A stretch of 64,000 nt of DNA from NCBI RefSeq assembly GCF_047549485.1, contig NZ_CP180191.1:682001-746000 (forward strand), in the 5' to 3' direction. This DNA is from Piscinibacterium candidicorallinum (GTDB lineage: Bacteria > Pseudomonadota > Gammaproteobacteria > Burkholderiales > Burkholderiaceae_C). Below, piece after piece: positions 48,938 through 57,472 of the stretch. How positions within the stretch are numbered: position 1 is the stretch's first letter; every line of letters begins with the position of its first letter. A program made the position numbers and the translations under genes. The notes under the pieces are model-generated. The model made no database searches. It was not told the DNA's origin and saw only the letters and a program-made list of their open reading frames with translations.

Positions 48938-50851
48938 CTACTCTGGCTTGCGGTTGATCGCGAGCTGTCCGCTCTGCAGCATGCGCCGCACCTCCGTGTC
49001 GCGCACCAGGCGGGCTGCGTGGCGGTTCGAACGCGCGAGGATGAAGCGGCTTTTCGCCGGGCTGGCCCACAGCACGCGGCCCGTGGTGGCACGCCCGCTC
49101 TCGGTCTTCATCTGGACGAGGTCGGTACGCGTGAGGCGGGCCACCGTCTGGCCGAGATTGCGGTAGGCCCGCTTGTGGTTGCCGGAGCGCACCAGCACGG
49201 TGACTGACGTGGCCTTGAGCATCTTGATGTGCCAGTCCTCCAGCTGCTTCATGAAGCGCTCGGTCGTCTCGATGCTCGCACCGCTGGCCTTCATGCCGCT
49301 GCGCACGGAGCGCACCAGACCCGGCAGCTCGCGCGTGAGTTCGCGCGCAAAGCGGTCGTCACCGCGCAGCTGCACGCTCCAGATGAGCCGGTCCAGCACC
49401 CGCAGGCCTTCGATCCAAATGGCGGGGTCTGCGCTGCTGCGCACGTAGGCCCGCGCCAGCAGTTCGCTCCAGTGCATGGTGAGCATGCGCGCCACGAAGT
49501 CCGGCATCTCGTACTGCGTCAGCCGCTCGCCCACGGCCATGAAGGCGGCATCGCGGGCGGCCACGTCGTCGGCCGCGTCGCTTGCGGTAGGGTGGATGCG
49601 CGAGGTCTGACTCGATTGCAACAACAGGGCTGAGGCGCTCTTGAGCGCGCCGCGCAGCCGTTCGATCCGCTGCGATTCGGACACCGTGCGATCCATGCCG
49701 GTGGCGATCAACTGCGCAATGGCACGGCGCGCCGGATGATCGAAGTCGGTGAAGAACGCGGCATCACGCAAGGCAGTGCGCAGCAGTGGCGCCTGCAGAT
49801 CTTCAAGCGCCGTGTGCAGTTCGGGGTACAGGCGCGTGTCGCGCATCAGGATCATGAACACGCGCGACAGCAGGCGCAGGGTTTCGACCTGCGAGGGATC
49901 AAAACGGCTCAGATCGGGCAGCTGCTGCAACTCCTCGAACAGGCTGCGGGTGCGGCGGATCAGCGTTTGCGGTTCGGCACGCAGCTGCGGGGCATCCTGA
50001 GCGCGCTGCGCCTCGATGCGCTCGAGTTCCGGCTGCAGATCCGGGCCATGGCCGCGCCTGCGCAGGGCAGCGATGCGCGTGGCCAGCGCCTGCGCCAGCT
50101 CTGGCGCGGTGAAGAGCACCAGTGCGTGCAGCGGGTCGTCGGCACCCGGTTCTGGCGCCGGTGCCTCGTGGGCTGGGTGCGTTCGTATCGTTGGCTGGGG
50201 CACCGCTCGTGGTGCCGGAATCGGGTAGCGCTCATCAAGAATGGCCAGCACGCTGCGCAAGGCGCTGAGCACGACCGGCTGCAGGGCCGCAGCGTGCCGG
50301 GCAAACAACAGGGCGCCGCCGCCATGCGGTGCGGCCAGCGCGTCCCAGACCTCCGTGATGCACTGCGCCAGCTGGCGCGCGCTGAACGGCTGCGCATCTG
50401 CGCGCAGCCCCGGCCGCTGTCCTTCCAAAGAGCGCAGCACCCGCCGGACCTGGTAGCTCAACTGCTCTTCGATCTGGGTCAGTTCCGCGGGCAGCTGCGC
50501 GGTCCATGCGATCAAAGCAACCTGACGCTCCAGCTGCGCGGCGTCGGCAAGCGCGAGCGGACCGGCGGGCTGGGCACGTTGCACGGTGTCCGCGGCCAGC
50601 AGACGCTCGCAGGCCCGCGCCAGATGCATCTGCATCTGGGATGCCAGTTCGGCGGTGAAGCGCTGTTCGACTTGCCAGAAGGCGGCCGCCGCCTGCGCCG
50701 AAGGAATGGCCTGCGTGCGGAAGTGCTGCAGCAGCGCCTCCTGCGTGCTCATGGCCAGCGGCGGCGCATCGAGAAAAGCGCGGGCCGCGGCCTTGCAGCA
50801 GGCCGCCAGCGCATCACGCGCGGCGTTCAACGGATCGGGGCTTGAGCTCAT
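48938..50851 (-). CDS. DUF1631 family protein
   Basis: 637 residues from MSSSPDPLNAARD. It is rich in Ala, Leu and Arg, predicted all-helical, without signal peptide or membrane helix. Length, composition and the C-terminal half (ARMLTMHWSELLARAYV, DRLIWSVQL and a terminal PilZ-like strand region with TGRVLWASPAKSRFILARSNRHAARL) match the large DUF1631 proteins of betaproteobacteria, whose role is unknown. The C-terminal strands may be a c-di-GMP-type PilZ relative, but the RxxxR motif is not seen. Divergent from tldD. Confidence 0.75.
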   Translation of the reverse strand: MSSSPDPLNAARDALAACCKAAARAFLDAPPLAMSTQEALLQHFRTQAIPSAQAAAAFWQVEQRFTAELASQMQMHLARACERLLAADTVQRAQPAGPLALADAAQLERQVALIAWTAQLPAELTQIEEQLSYQVRRVLRSLEGQRPGLRADAQPFSARQLAQCITEVWDALAAPHGGGALLFARHAAALQPVVLSALRSVLAILDERYPIPAPRAVPQPTIRTHPAHEAPAPEPGADDPLHALVLFTAPELAQALATRIAALRRRGHGPDLQPELERIEAQRAQDAPQLRAEPQTLIRRTRSLFEELQQLPDLSRFDPSQVETLRLLSRVFMILMRDTRLYPELHTALEDLQAPLLRTALRDAAFFTDFDHPARRAIAQLIATGMDRTVSESQRIERLRGALKSASALLLQSSQTSRIHPTASDAADDVAARDAAFMAVGERLTQYEMPDFVARMLTMHWSELLARAYVRSSADPAIWIEGLRVLDRLIWSVQLRGDDRFARELTRELPGLVRSVRSGMKASGASIETTERFMKQLEDWHIKMLKATSVTVLVRSGNHKRAYRNLGQTVARLTRTDLVQMKTESGRATTGRVLWASPAKSRFILARSNRHAARLVRDTEVRRMLQSGQLAINRKPE

Positions 50852-51000
50852 TGTGCAAATGTACGGCGCAACGCGGCTGTTTCGGTTCGTGTTGCGATCG
50901 ACGGAATGACGAGATTTCGTCATCTGGCGTGCTCGCAAACCCGCGCCGCCCGCGCCATACGCCCTGCTAAGTTTCTGAAACGTCATTTTCAGGACGAGTC

Positions 51001-52458
51001 ATGTCTGCTTCTCTGCTCGATCGCGCCCGCGCCCAGGCGCCGGCCTGCGACTTCTGGTCCGCCCGTGCGGTGACCGAAACCTCCGAACAGCTCCAGGTGC
51101 GCCAGAACGTGGCCGAGGCACCCAGCCGCAGCCGCGACGCTGGCGTGATGGTCACCGTCATGGACGGCGGCGGCCTGGGCTACGCCGCCACCTCGGATAC
51201 CAGCGACAGCGGCCTGCGCGCCGCCTTTGTCCGCGCCAAGGAGGCCGCGCAGGCCGTGGCCGGCAAGACGGTGTTCGACTATCGGCAGGTGGCCATGCCC
51301 AAGCCGAACGGCCGCTATGCCAGCAGTACACAGCGCCCGGTGGCGAGCCTGAGCCTGGCCGAGAAGTACGACCTGCTGGGCAGCGTGTGCGCCGCCGCCA
51401 AGGTGGACGATGCGATCGTGGACTGGAGCGCCTCGCTGTGGACGTTGCACACCGAGCAGGCCTACGTGACCAGCGACGGTGGCGAAGCCCTGCAGCGCTG
51501 GGACTTCGTCATCCCCAACATCACTGCGGTGGCCAGCCAGAACGGCCACACGCAGACCCGCACCGCGGCTGGCCAATACAACGGCTACTGCCAGCAGGGC
51601 GGCCTGGAGGTGCTGGATCGCGCCCGCTTCTACAGCGACGCACCGCGCGTGGCGCATGAGGCCCTGCAGCTGGTGGCCGCAGCCAATTGCCCGGCCGGCG
51701 AGATGGACATCATTCTCATGCCCGACCAGATGATGCTGCAGATCCACGAGAGCATCGGCCATCCGCTGGAGCTGGACCGCATCCTGGGTGACGAGCGCAA
51801 CTTTGCTGGCACCAGCTTCGTCACGCTCGACATGTTCGGCCACTATCAATATGGCAGCACGCTGCTGAACGTGACCTACGACCCCACGCGCGAGATCGAA
51901 TTCGCGCGCTTTGCCTTCGATGATGACGGCGCAGCGGCCGAGCGGCATCACATCATCAGGGACGGCGTCCTCGTGCGGCCATTGGGCGGCACCATCAGCC
52001 AGGCCCGCGCCCGCGCGCTGCGTGCCGACATCAGCGGCGTGTCCACCACGCGTGCGGCCAGCTGGAACCGCGCGCCGATCGACCGCATGAGCAACCTCAA
52101 TGTGGAAGCCGGCAGCAGCTCGCTCAATGACATGATCGCCTCAGTCGACTATGGCGTGCTGATGCACACCAACTGCTCTTGGTCGATCGACGATTCGCGC
52201 AACAAGTTCCAGTTCAGCTGCGAGTACGGGCAGGTGATCCGCAAGGGCCAGCTGGCCGAGGTGGTCAAGAACCCCGGCTACCGCGGCGTGAGCAGCACCT
52301 TCTGGCGCAGCCTGTCCGCGGTGGGTGATGCGAGCACCATGGAAGTCATGGGCACGCCCTTCTGCGGCAAGGGCGAGCCGAGTCAGGTGATCCGCGTGGG
52401 GCATGCCTCGCCGGCCTGCAAGTTCTCCAATGTCTCAGTGTTCGGAGGTGCAGCATGA
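51001..52458 (+). CDS. tldD: TldD/PmbA-family metalloprotease, TldD-type subunit
   Basis: 485 residues. The zinc site HESIGH (His249, Glu250, His254) and a C-terminal Cys in RVGHASPACKFSNVSV that could be the further metal ligand are present, as in the catalytic subunit of TldD/TldE. The complex trims unfolded or modified peptides (in E. coli, microcin B17 and CcdA). The motif (HESIGHPLELDRILGDERNFAG) differs from the E. coli HEAVGHGLE form, so this is a divergent clade. ATGA overlap with the next gene shows tight coupling. It is preceded by an AGGA site. Confidence 0.9.
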   Translation: MSASLLDRARAQAPACDFWSARAVTETSEQLQVRQNVAEAPSRSRDAGVMVTVMDGGGLGYAATSDTSDSGLRAAFVRAKEAAQAVAGKTVFDYRQVAMPKPNGRYASSTQRPVASLSLAEKYDLLGSVCAAAKVDDAIVDWSASLWTLHTEQAYVTSDGGEALQRWDFVIPNITAVASQNGHTQTRTAAGQYNGYCQQGGLEVLDRARFYSDAPRVAHEALQLVAAANCPAGEMDIILMPDQMMLQIHESIGHPLELDRILGDERNFAGTSFVTLDMFGHYQYGSTLLNVTYDPTREIEFARFAFDDDGAAAERHHIIRDGVLVRPLGGTISQARARALRADISGVSTTRAASWNRAPIDRMSNLNVEAGSSSLNDMIASVDYGVLMHTNCSWSIDDSRNKFQFSCEYGQVIRKGQLAEVVKNPGYRGVSSTFWRSLSAVGDASTMEVMGTPFCGKGEPSQVIRVGHASPACKFSNVSVFGGAA

Positions 52459-53819
52459 GCGAGCACGATCCGATGAACCCTTCCGCCATGGATCTGCTGC
52501 AGCCGGAGTTTCTGAAGCTGGCCGAACGCATCTGCACCGCCACGCCGGGCGCGGATCGCGTCACGCTGTATCTCAATGCCGAGGACAGCGACTTCATCCG
52601 ATTCAACCGCGCTGCCGTGCGGCAGATCACGCGCGTGGCGCAGCGCTACGCCACCGTGGCCGTGATCCACGGCCAGCGCCGCGCCGAGAGCACCATCACC
52701 CTCACCGGCGACCTCGCGGCCGACACCGACAGCCTACTGGCCGAGCGCGCGCAGCTGCTGGGCGATCTGCCTGCCGTGCCCGAAGACCCGCACCTGCTGC
52801 TACCTGACAGCATCGAGGGCACCAGCCGCCATGATCACGGCGGCGTGCCTGCGGCCACCGAGGTCGTGGACGCTGTGCTGACCCATGCGCAGGGCACGGA
52901 CTTTGTCGGCTTCTATCAGGGCGGTGCCGTGGTGCGCGCCTTTGCCGACAGCCGTGGCCAACGCAACTGGCACAAGGTGGACAGCTTCCATTTCGACTGG
53001 TGCCTGTACCACGCCGCGGACAAGGCGGTGAAGACGGGCTACAGCGGCACGCACTGGGACAGCGCCGAATTCGGCCGCCGCGTGGCGGCCGCACGCGAGC
53101 GCTTGGCGCTGCTGGCGCGGCCGGTGAAGACGCTTTCGCCCGGCGCCTATCGCACCTATTTCACGCCCGTGGCCATGACCGAGCTGCTCGGCACCCTGTC
53201 TTGGGGCGGCTTTGGTCTGAAGGCGGCCAGGACGGCGACCTCCACGCTCGTGAAGCTGCAGCGTGGCGAGGCCGCGATGAGTCCCGACGTGCAGCTGGCG
53301 GAACGCACCGCCGCTGGCATTGCGCCGCGCTTCTCGGCCCTGGGCTTTGTGAAGCCGGACGCCACGGCGCTGGTGGATGGCGGCAAGGTTGCCGGCCAGC
53401 TGGTGTCGCCGCGTTCGGCGCGCGAGTACGGCGTGGCGACCACCGGCGCAAATGGCAATGAGTCGCCCGAGTCCTTGAGCCTGGCCGCAGGCACACTGCC
53501 CGAGGCCGATGTCCTCAAGACTCTGGGCACCGGCATCTATGTCAGCAACCTCTGGTACCTCAACTACAGCGACCGCCAAGCCTGCCGCATGACCGGCATG
53601 ACCCGCTTTGCCTGCTTCTGGGTGGAAAACGGCGAGCTGGTCGCGCCGCTGTCCGTCATGCGCTTCGACGACAGCTTCCTGCGCATGTTCGGCGACGGGC
53701 TGGTCGCGCTCACCGACACGGCCGAGCTGATTCCGGAAAGCGGCACCTACGGCAGCCGGCAGCTGGCGAGCATCACGACGCCGGGGGCGCTGGTGGAGGG
53801 GTTCAACCTCGTGTTGTGA
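52455..53819 (+). CDS. pmbA: TldE/PmbA-type subunit of the metalloprotease
   Basis: 454 residues of the TldD/PmbA fold without a HExxxH motif, as expected for the non-catalytic partner. The N-terminal domain has VTLYLNAEDSDFIRFNRAAVRQ. The C-terminal domain has NLWYLNYSDRQACRMTGMTRFACFWVENGELVAPL, matching the PmbA C-terminus. It forms a heterodimer with the TldD-type protein. Its start overlaps the upstream stop by 4 bp. It is followed directly by a small CdiI-like gene. Confidence 0.9.
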   Translation: MSEHDPMNPSAMDLLQPEFLKLAERICTATPGADRVTLYLNAEDSDFIRFNRAAVRQITRVAQRYATVAVIHGQRRAESTITLTGDLAADTDSLLAERAQLLGDLPAVPEDPHLLLPDSIEGTSRHDHGGVPAATEVVDAVLTHAQGTDFVGFYQGGAVVRAFADSRGQRNWHKVDSFHFDWCLYHAADKAVKTGYSGTHWDSAEFGRRVAAARERLALLARPVKTLSPGAYRTYFTPVAMTELLGTLSWGGFGLKAARTATSTLVKLQRGEAAMSPDVQLAERTAAGIAPRFSALGFVKPDATALVDGGKVAGQLVSPRSAREYGVATTGANGNESPESLSLAAGTLPEADVLKTLGTGIYVSNLWYLNYSDRQACRMTGMTRFACFWVENGELVAPLSVMRFDDSFLRMFGDGLVALTDTAELIPESGTYGSRQLASITTPGALVEGFNLVL

Positions 53820-53862
53820 CTTGCTCGACTCGCCCGGCATTTGTGGCAACGGACAAGCAGAA

Positions 53863-54192
53863 GTGTGGATTGAACGGGAATCAGAACTCGGACAGTTCTT
53901 TGCAACCAGATTTCATCAGGACTGGGTGCCAGCCTACGGCTGCACGTATCGGGCTGTCGATGACTACCTAGCCCGGGCCCGGCCTGAGACCGTGCGCGAT
54001 GTACTAGTCGAGCTGGCAGCGTTTAGGGCGTCGGCCCAGGGCGACGAGCAGCGCATCGAGGATGAGCTCTATCCACTCTGCGACTACGTTTTGGGTGTCG
54101 AGCCGGCTGTTGGCTCGTGGAATCAATGGCTGGATCTCATTGAAAGCCTGCTCAAGCGCGCATCGCCAAGGCCAGAAGACTCACCACGTTGA
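53863..54192 (+). CDS. Small CdiI-like protein (contact-dependent inhibition immunity family), orphan
   Basis: 109 residues from a GTG at 53863 (a TTG at 53821 would add 14). The body shows LGQFFATRFHQDWVPAYG, VDDYLARARPETVRDVLVEL and LYPLCDYVLGVEP. This resembles a family of small CDI immunity proteins with a conserved FHQDW motif. No toxin or CdiA/CdiB gene is nearby. Its base composition is less GC-rich than the tldD-pmbA and argC genes beside it, which suggests acquisition. The family assignment is from memory of the motif and is uncertain; if wrong, it is a hypothetical protein. Confidence 0.5.
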   Translation: MWIERESELGQFFATRFHQDWVPAYGCTYRAVDDYLARARPETVRDVLVELAAFRASAQGDEQRIEDELYPLCDYVLGVEPAVGSWNQWLDLIESLLKRASPRPEDSPR

Positions 54193-54202
54193 GATATCCG
54201 GG

Positions 54203-54255
54203 GGCTTCCCGCTTGTCTGGTGCGGTTCTTCAGGCACTTTGCCCTGAAGAACCGC
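54203..54255 (+). repeat. Dispersed palindromic (REP-like) element, copy 2
   Basis: A 53-bp segment before argC. It holds GGCTTCCCGCTTGTCTGG and then a strong hairpin, GCGGTTCTTCAGG...CCTGAAGAACCGC (54222-54255). It is the inverted partner of 41131-41182, differing at a few positions. It lacks a T-tract, so it is not a classical terminator. Confidence 0.82.
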
Positions 54256-54354
54256 ATCCATGCTGGATCTGCGTTTCCGCATGCAAGCCTGCCGCCGTCA
54301 TGAAGGGCTCGCGGCCTGCGCCGATAATTCGCGCTGCAACTAGGAGCTGCGCAC

Positions 54355-55308
54355 ATGTTCAAGGTGTTTGTCGACGGCCAGGAAGGCACGACGGGTTTGC
54401 AGATTCGCGAGCGGCTGGCCGCGCATGGCCAGGTGCAGGTGCTGGAGATCGAGGCGGAGCGCCGCAAGGATCAGGCGCGCCGCGCCGAGCTGATCAACGA
54501 AGCGGATGTGGTGTTTCTCTGCCTGCCGGACGAGGCCTCGCGAGAGTCCGTCACCTTGGTGGCGCCGGGAAACACCCGCACCAAGTTCATCGATGCCAGT
54601 ACGGCGCACCGCACGGCGGCGGGCTGGGTCTACGGCCTGCCGGAGCTGAACGCAGCGCAGCGCGCCGCCATCCAGGCAAGCAGCCGCGTGGCCGTCACGG
54701 GCTGCCATGCCGCAGGCTTTGTGTTGGCGGTGGCGCCGCTGGTGGCCGCCGGGCTGCTGCCCAGGGACTACCCGATCACCTGCCATTCGCTCACCGGCTA
54801 TTCGGGCGGCGGCAAGAAGATGATCGCCGCCTATGAGGCCGCAGTGGAAAGCCACGCGCTTGATGCGGCGCGCATGTACGCCCTGGGCCTGACGCACAAG
54901 CACCTGCCGGAGATGCAGACCTACACGGGTCTTTCGCACAAGCCGGTGTTCGTGCCCATCGTCGACAACTTCTACAAGGGCATGGCGGTGAGCATCCCGC
55001 TGCATCTGCGCGCCATGGCAGCGGGCATCACGCGCGCCGCGATCCACGCCGCGCTTGCGCAGCACTACGCCGGCCAGCGCTTCGTGCGCGTGATGCCGCT
55101 GGATGCCGAGAGCAATCTGGAGGACGGCCAGTTCAACGCGCTGGCCACCAACGACACCAATCGCAACGACATTTTTGTCTTCGGCAATGACGAGCGCGTG
55201 CTCGTGGTCAGCCGCCTGGACAACCTCGGCAAGGGGGCCAGCGGCGCGGCGGTGCAGTGCATGAACCTGATGCTCGGCTTTGACGAAGGCGCCGGGCTGG
55301 CCGGTTGA
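54355..55308 (+). CDS. argC: N-acetyl-gamma-glutamyl-phosphate reductase, short type
   Basis: 317 residues, the length of the AGPR type 2 family. It starts MFKVFVDGQEGTTGLQIRERL (NADP loop). The active-site Cys is in VAVTGCHAAGF, and GYSGGGKKMIAAYE follows. The C-terminus has LVVSRLDNLGKGASGAAVQCMN, a family signature. It reduces N-acetylglutamyl phosphate in arginine synthesis. No other arg genes are adjacent. The dispersed palindrome lies 100 bp upstream. Confidence 0.96.
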   Translation: MFKVFVDGQEGTTGLQIRERLAAHGQVQVLEIEAERRKDQARRAELINEADVVFLCLPDEASRESVTLVAPGNTRTKFIDASTAHRTAAGWVYGLPELNAAQRAAIQASSRVAVTGCHAAGFVLAVAPLVAAGLLPRDYPITCHSLTGYSGGGKKMIAAYEAAVESHALDAARMYALGLTHKHLPEMQTYTGLSHKPVFVPIVDNFYKGMAVSIPLHLRAMAAGITRAAIHAALAQHYAGQRFVRVMPLDAESNLEDGQFNALATNDTNRNDIFVFGNDERVLVVSRLDNLGKGASGAAVQCMNLMLGFDEGAGLAG

Positions 55309-55317
55309 GGCCGCGGC

Positions 55318-56517
55318 ATGCGTGCGGATCGGCTCCACGCCAGCGCCCACGCTGCGCGGGTATTGCGCGGGGTCTTGGGGCTTGCGCTTGCGCTGACGCT
55401 CGCCGGCTGCGCCTACCGATATAGCGAATCGCCCGCGCCCGCTGCTGCACCGGGCAGTACGTCGCCGAACACGTCAGGGCGCACAAGCGATGCCGATGAA
55501 GTGGCGCGGCAGGCCCGCGCTGCGGCGCTGGCCGCGGTGGATGCTGCGCGCGCCGCGGCCCTGCGGGCCGAGCAGAATGCCAGAGAGGCCGCAACGCAGG
55601 CCGCCGAGGAGGCTCGGCGTGCTGTCGCCACCCGTGCCGCAACCGCGCCGGGCTTCCGCTTCCATGCGATGGGCGATCTGCCCTACGGCAATGACGCGCA
55701 GTTCCTGAAGCTGATCGACACCATCAACGCGCGCGGCGGCGCGTTCAGCATCCATCTGGGTGACATCAAGACCGGCACGACGCCGTGTGATGACGAGACC
55801 TTTCTGCGCGTACGCGGCTACTTCGACCGCTTCACCCAGCCGCTGTTCTACACGCCGGGCGACAACGAATGGACGGACTGCTACCGCGCCAGTGCCGGGG
55901 TGTACGTGCCCACCGAGCGTCTGGCCAAGCTGCGTGAGCTGTTCTTTGCCACCGGCACCACCCGCGGCACACCGCGCCGCGTGGACAGCCAGGGCGCATT
56001 GGCCGCCGGCACAGCGCGCGCCAGGTTCGTGGAGAATCAGCGCTGGGTCGAGCAGGGCGTGCTCTTCATGAGCCTGCACGTGGTGGGCAGCGGTAATGGC
56101 ATCGCCGACGCGGCCGAATACAGCGAGCGCAACGCCGCCAACCTGGCCTGGCTGGCCGAGGGTTTCGCTGCCGCCCGATCAAGCAACGCACCTGCGGTGG
56201 TGATTGCGATGCAGGCCTACCTCAGCTTCCAGCCGGGCGCGCGTGGCATGGCGGACACCATCGACGCGATCGCGCGGGAGGCGGCTGCCTTTGGCAAGCC
56301 AGTGCTGGTGCTGCAGGGCGACGGCCACCGTCTGCTGATCGACCGGCCCTGGCTGGACCGCCACCCTGCCAAGCTCGCCAACATCACGCGCGTGATGGTG
56401 CCAGGTGACCAGCAGGTGGCGGCGGTCGAAGTGACGGTGGACCTGCGCGAGGGCGCGTCGCCCTTCGCGTTTCGGGTCGTTTCGGCAATCAATTTGGCCG
56501 AATCAGATGGAAAATGA
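55318..56517 (+). CDS. Lipoprotein with a calcineurin-like metallophosphoesterase domain
   Basis: 399 residues. The signal peptide ends in LTLAGC (lipobox, Cys about 31). A low-complexity Ala-rich helix, likely coiled coil, spans about 58-103. The catalytic-type domain follows from about 110: FHAMGDLPYG, HLGDIKTGTTPCDD, TPGDNEWTDC (GDNE in place of GNHE) and a late QGDGHRLLID. The metal-binding Asp, Asn and His pattern is largely kept but divergent. Probably anchored in the envelope with a periplasmic phosphatase-like domain. Starts 10 bp after argC. The substrate is unknown. Confidence 0.75.
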   Translation: MRADRLHASAHAARVLRGVLGLALALTLAGCAYRYSESPAPAAAPGSTSPNTSGRTSDADEVARQARAAALAAVDAARAAALRAEQNAREAATQAAEEARRAVATRAATAPGFRFHAMGDLPYGNDAQFLKLIDTINARGGAFSIHLGDIKTGTTPCDDETFLRVRGYFDRFTQPLFYTPGDNEWTDCYRASAGVYVPTERLAKLRELFFATGTTRGTPRRVDSQGALAAGTARARFVENQRWVEQGVLFMSLHVVGSGNGIADAAEYSERNAANLAWLAEGFAAARSSNAPAVVIAMQAYLSFQPGARGMADTIDAIAREAAAFGKPVLVLQGDGHRLLIDRPWLDRHPAKLANITRVMVPGDQQVAAVEVTVDLREGASPFAFRVVSAINLAESDGK

Positions 56518-56617
56518 TGGTTTTTGGAAGCGTCTATGCCTCAGGATCCGCTTTCTGCATGCGGAAGGTGACATGTGACACGTTTTGTTGCATTGTGGCC
56601 GAAATTGAATTTTTGAG

Positions 56618-57370
56618 ATGACCCTGCGTCTGGCCATCGTCTCCGACATCCACGGCAACCTGCCGGCGCTGCGGGCGGTGCTCGCGCATCTAGAGCGCAA
56701 CGGCGGCGCGGACCACGTGCTCAACCTCGGCGACATCCTCTCCGGCCCGCTCTGGCCGCGCGAGACGGCGGACTTCCTGATGGCCCAAGGCTGGCCGACC
56801 ATTGCCGGCAACCACGAGCGCCAGCTGCTGGCCTGCGCCCACACCCACGGGGGCGCGAGCGACCAGTTTGCCTATGAGCAGACCACACCCGAGCAGCGCG
56901 CCTGGCTTGCGGCCTTGCCGCAGCAACTCAAGCCGCACCCGGCGGTGCGCATGGTGCACGGCAGCCCGCGCAATGACTGCGAATACTGGCTGGAGACCGT
57001 GGTGCCCGGCCAATCTGCACGCGCCGCCAGCGAGATCGAGGTGGCCGAGCGCGCCTGCTCCGTGAGTGAGCGTGTGGTGCTATGTGGCCATACGCACATG
57101 CCACGCAGCGCGCTGCTGCCAAGCGGCGTGCTCGTGGTGAACCCTGGCAGCGTCGGCCTGCCCGCGTATGACGATGACGACGGCGGCTATCACGTCATCG
57201 AGACAGGCAGCCCGCATGCGCGCTACGCCACCGTCACTCTGAACGCCGATGGCATCGACGTGAACTTCCATGCGGTGGCGTATGACTGGGCTGCGTCCAG
57301 TGCACGCGCTGAACAGAACGGCGCGATGGACTGGGCTCGCTGGCTGGCCAGCGGTCGGGCTTCAGGTTGA
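56618..57370 (+). CDS. Metallophosphoesterase (YfcE/ApaH-like)
   Basis: 250 residues, cytoplasmic. It has the full calcineurin-like set: SDIHGNLPAL, NLGDILSGP, IAGNHERQ, MVHGSPR and LCGHTHMPRSALLPSGVLVVNPGSVGLP. These bind two metals and catalyse phosphoester hydrolysis. The close match to the YfcE-type motif order suggests a small phosphodiesterase; its natural substrate is unknown. It is about 100 bp from the preceding gene and probably has its own promoter. Confidence 0.9.
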   Translation: MTLRLAIVSDIHGNLPALRAVLAHLERNGGADHVLNLGDILSGPLWPRETADFLMAQGWPTIAGNHERQLLACAHTHGGASDQFAYEQTTPEQRAWLAALPQQLKPHPAVRMVHGSPRNDCEYWLETVVPGQSARAASEIEVAERACSVSERVVLCGHTHMPRSALLPSGVLVVNPGSVGLPAYDDDDGGYHVIETGSPHARYATVTLNADGIDVNFHAVAYDWAASSARAEQNGAMDWARWLASGRASG

Positions 57371-57472
57371 GTTGAATCGATGCTGATGGCGATGTCTCAA
57401 TGTCATCGCTGACACTAGGGCATGTCGCCCGTTTGAGCGTATGTTTGCCATCGAATTTCGCTCGTCCTCATC

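Noticed and set aside
51001..53819. RiPP or bacteriocin cluster around the TldD/TldE pair
   Set aside because: No cyclodehydratase, radical SAM enzyme, precursor peptide or exporter is next to it; a housekeeping role is as likely.
54222..54255. Intrinsic terminator before argC
   Set aside because: The hairpin is strong but has no T-tract, and a second copy of the whole element exists elsewhere, so it is better described as a dispersed repeat.
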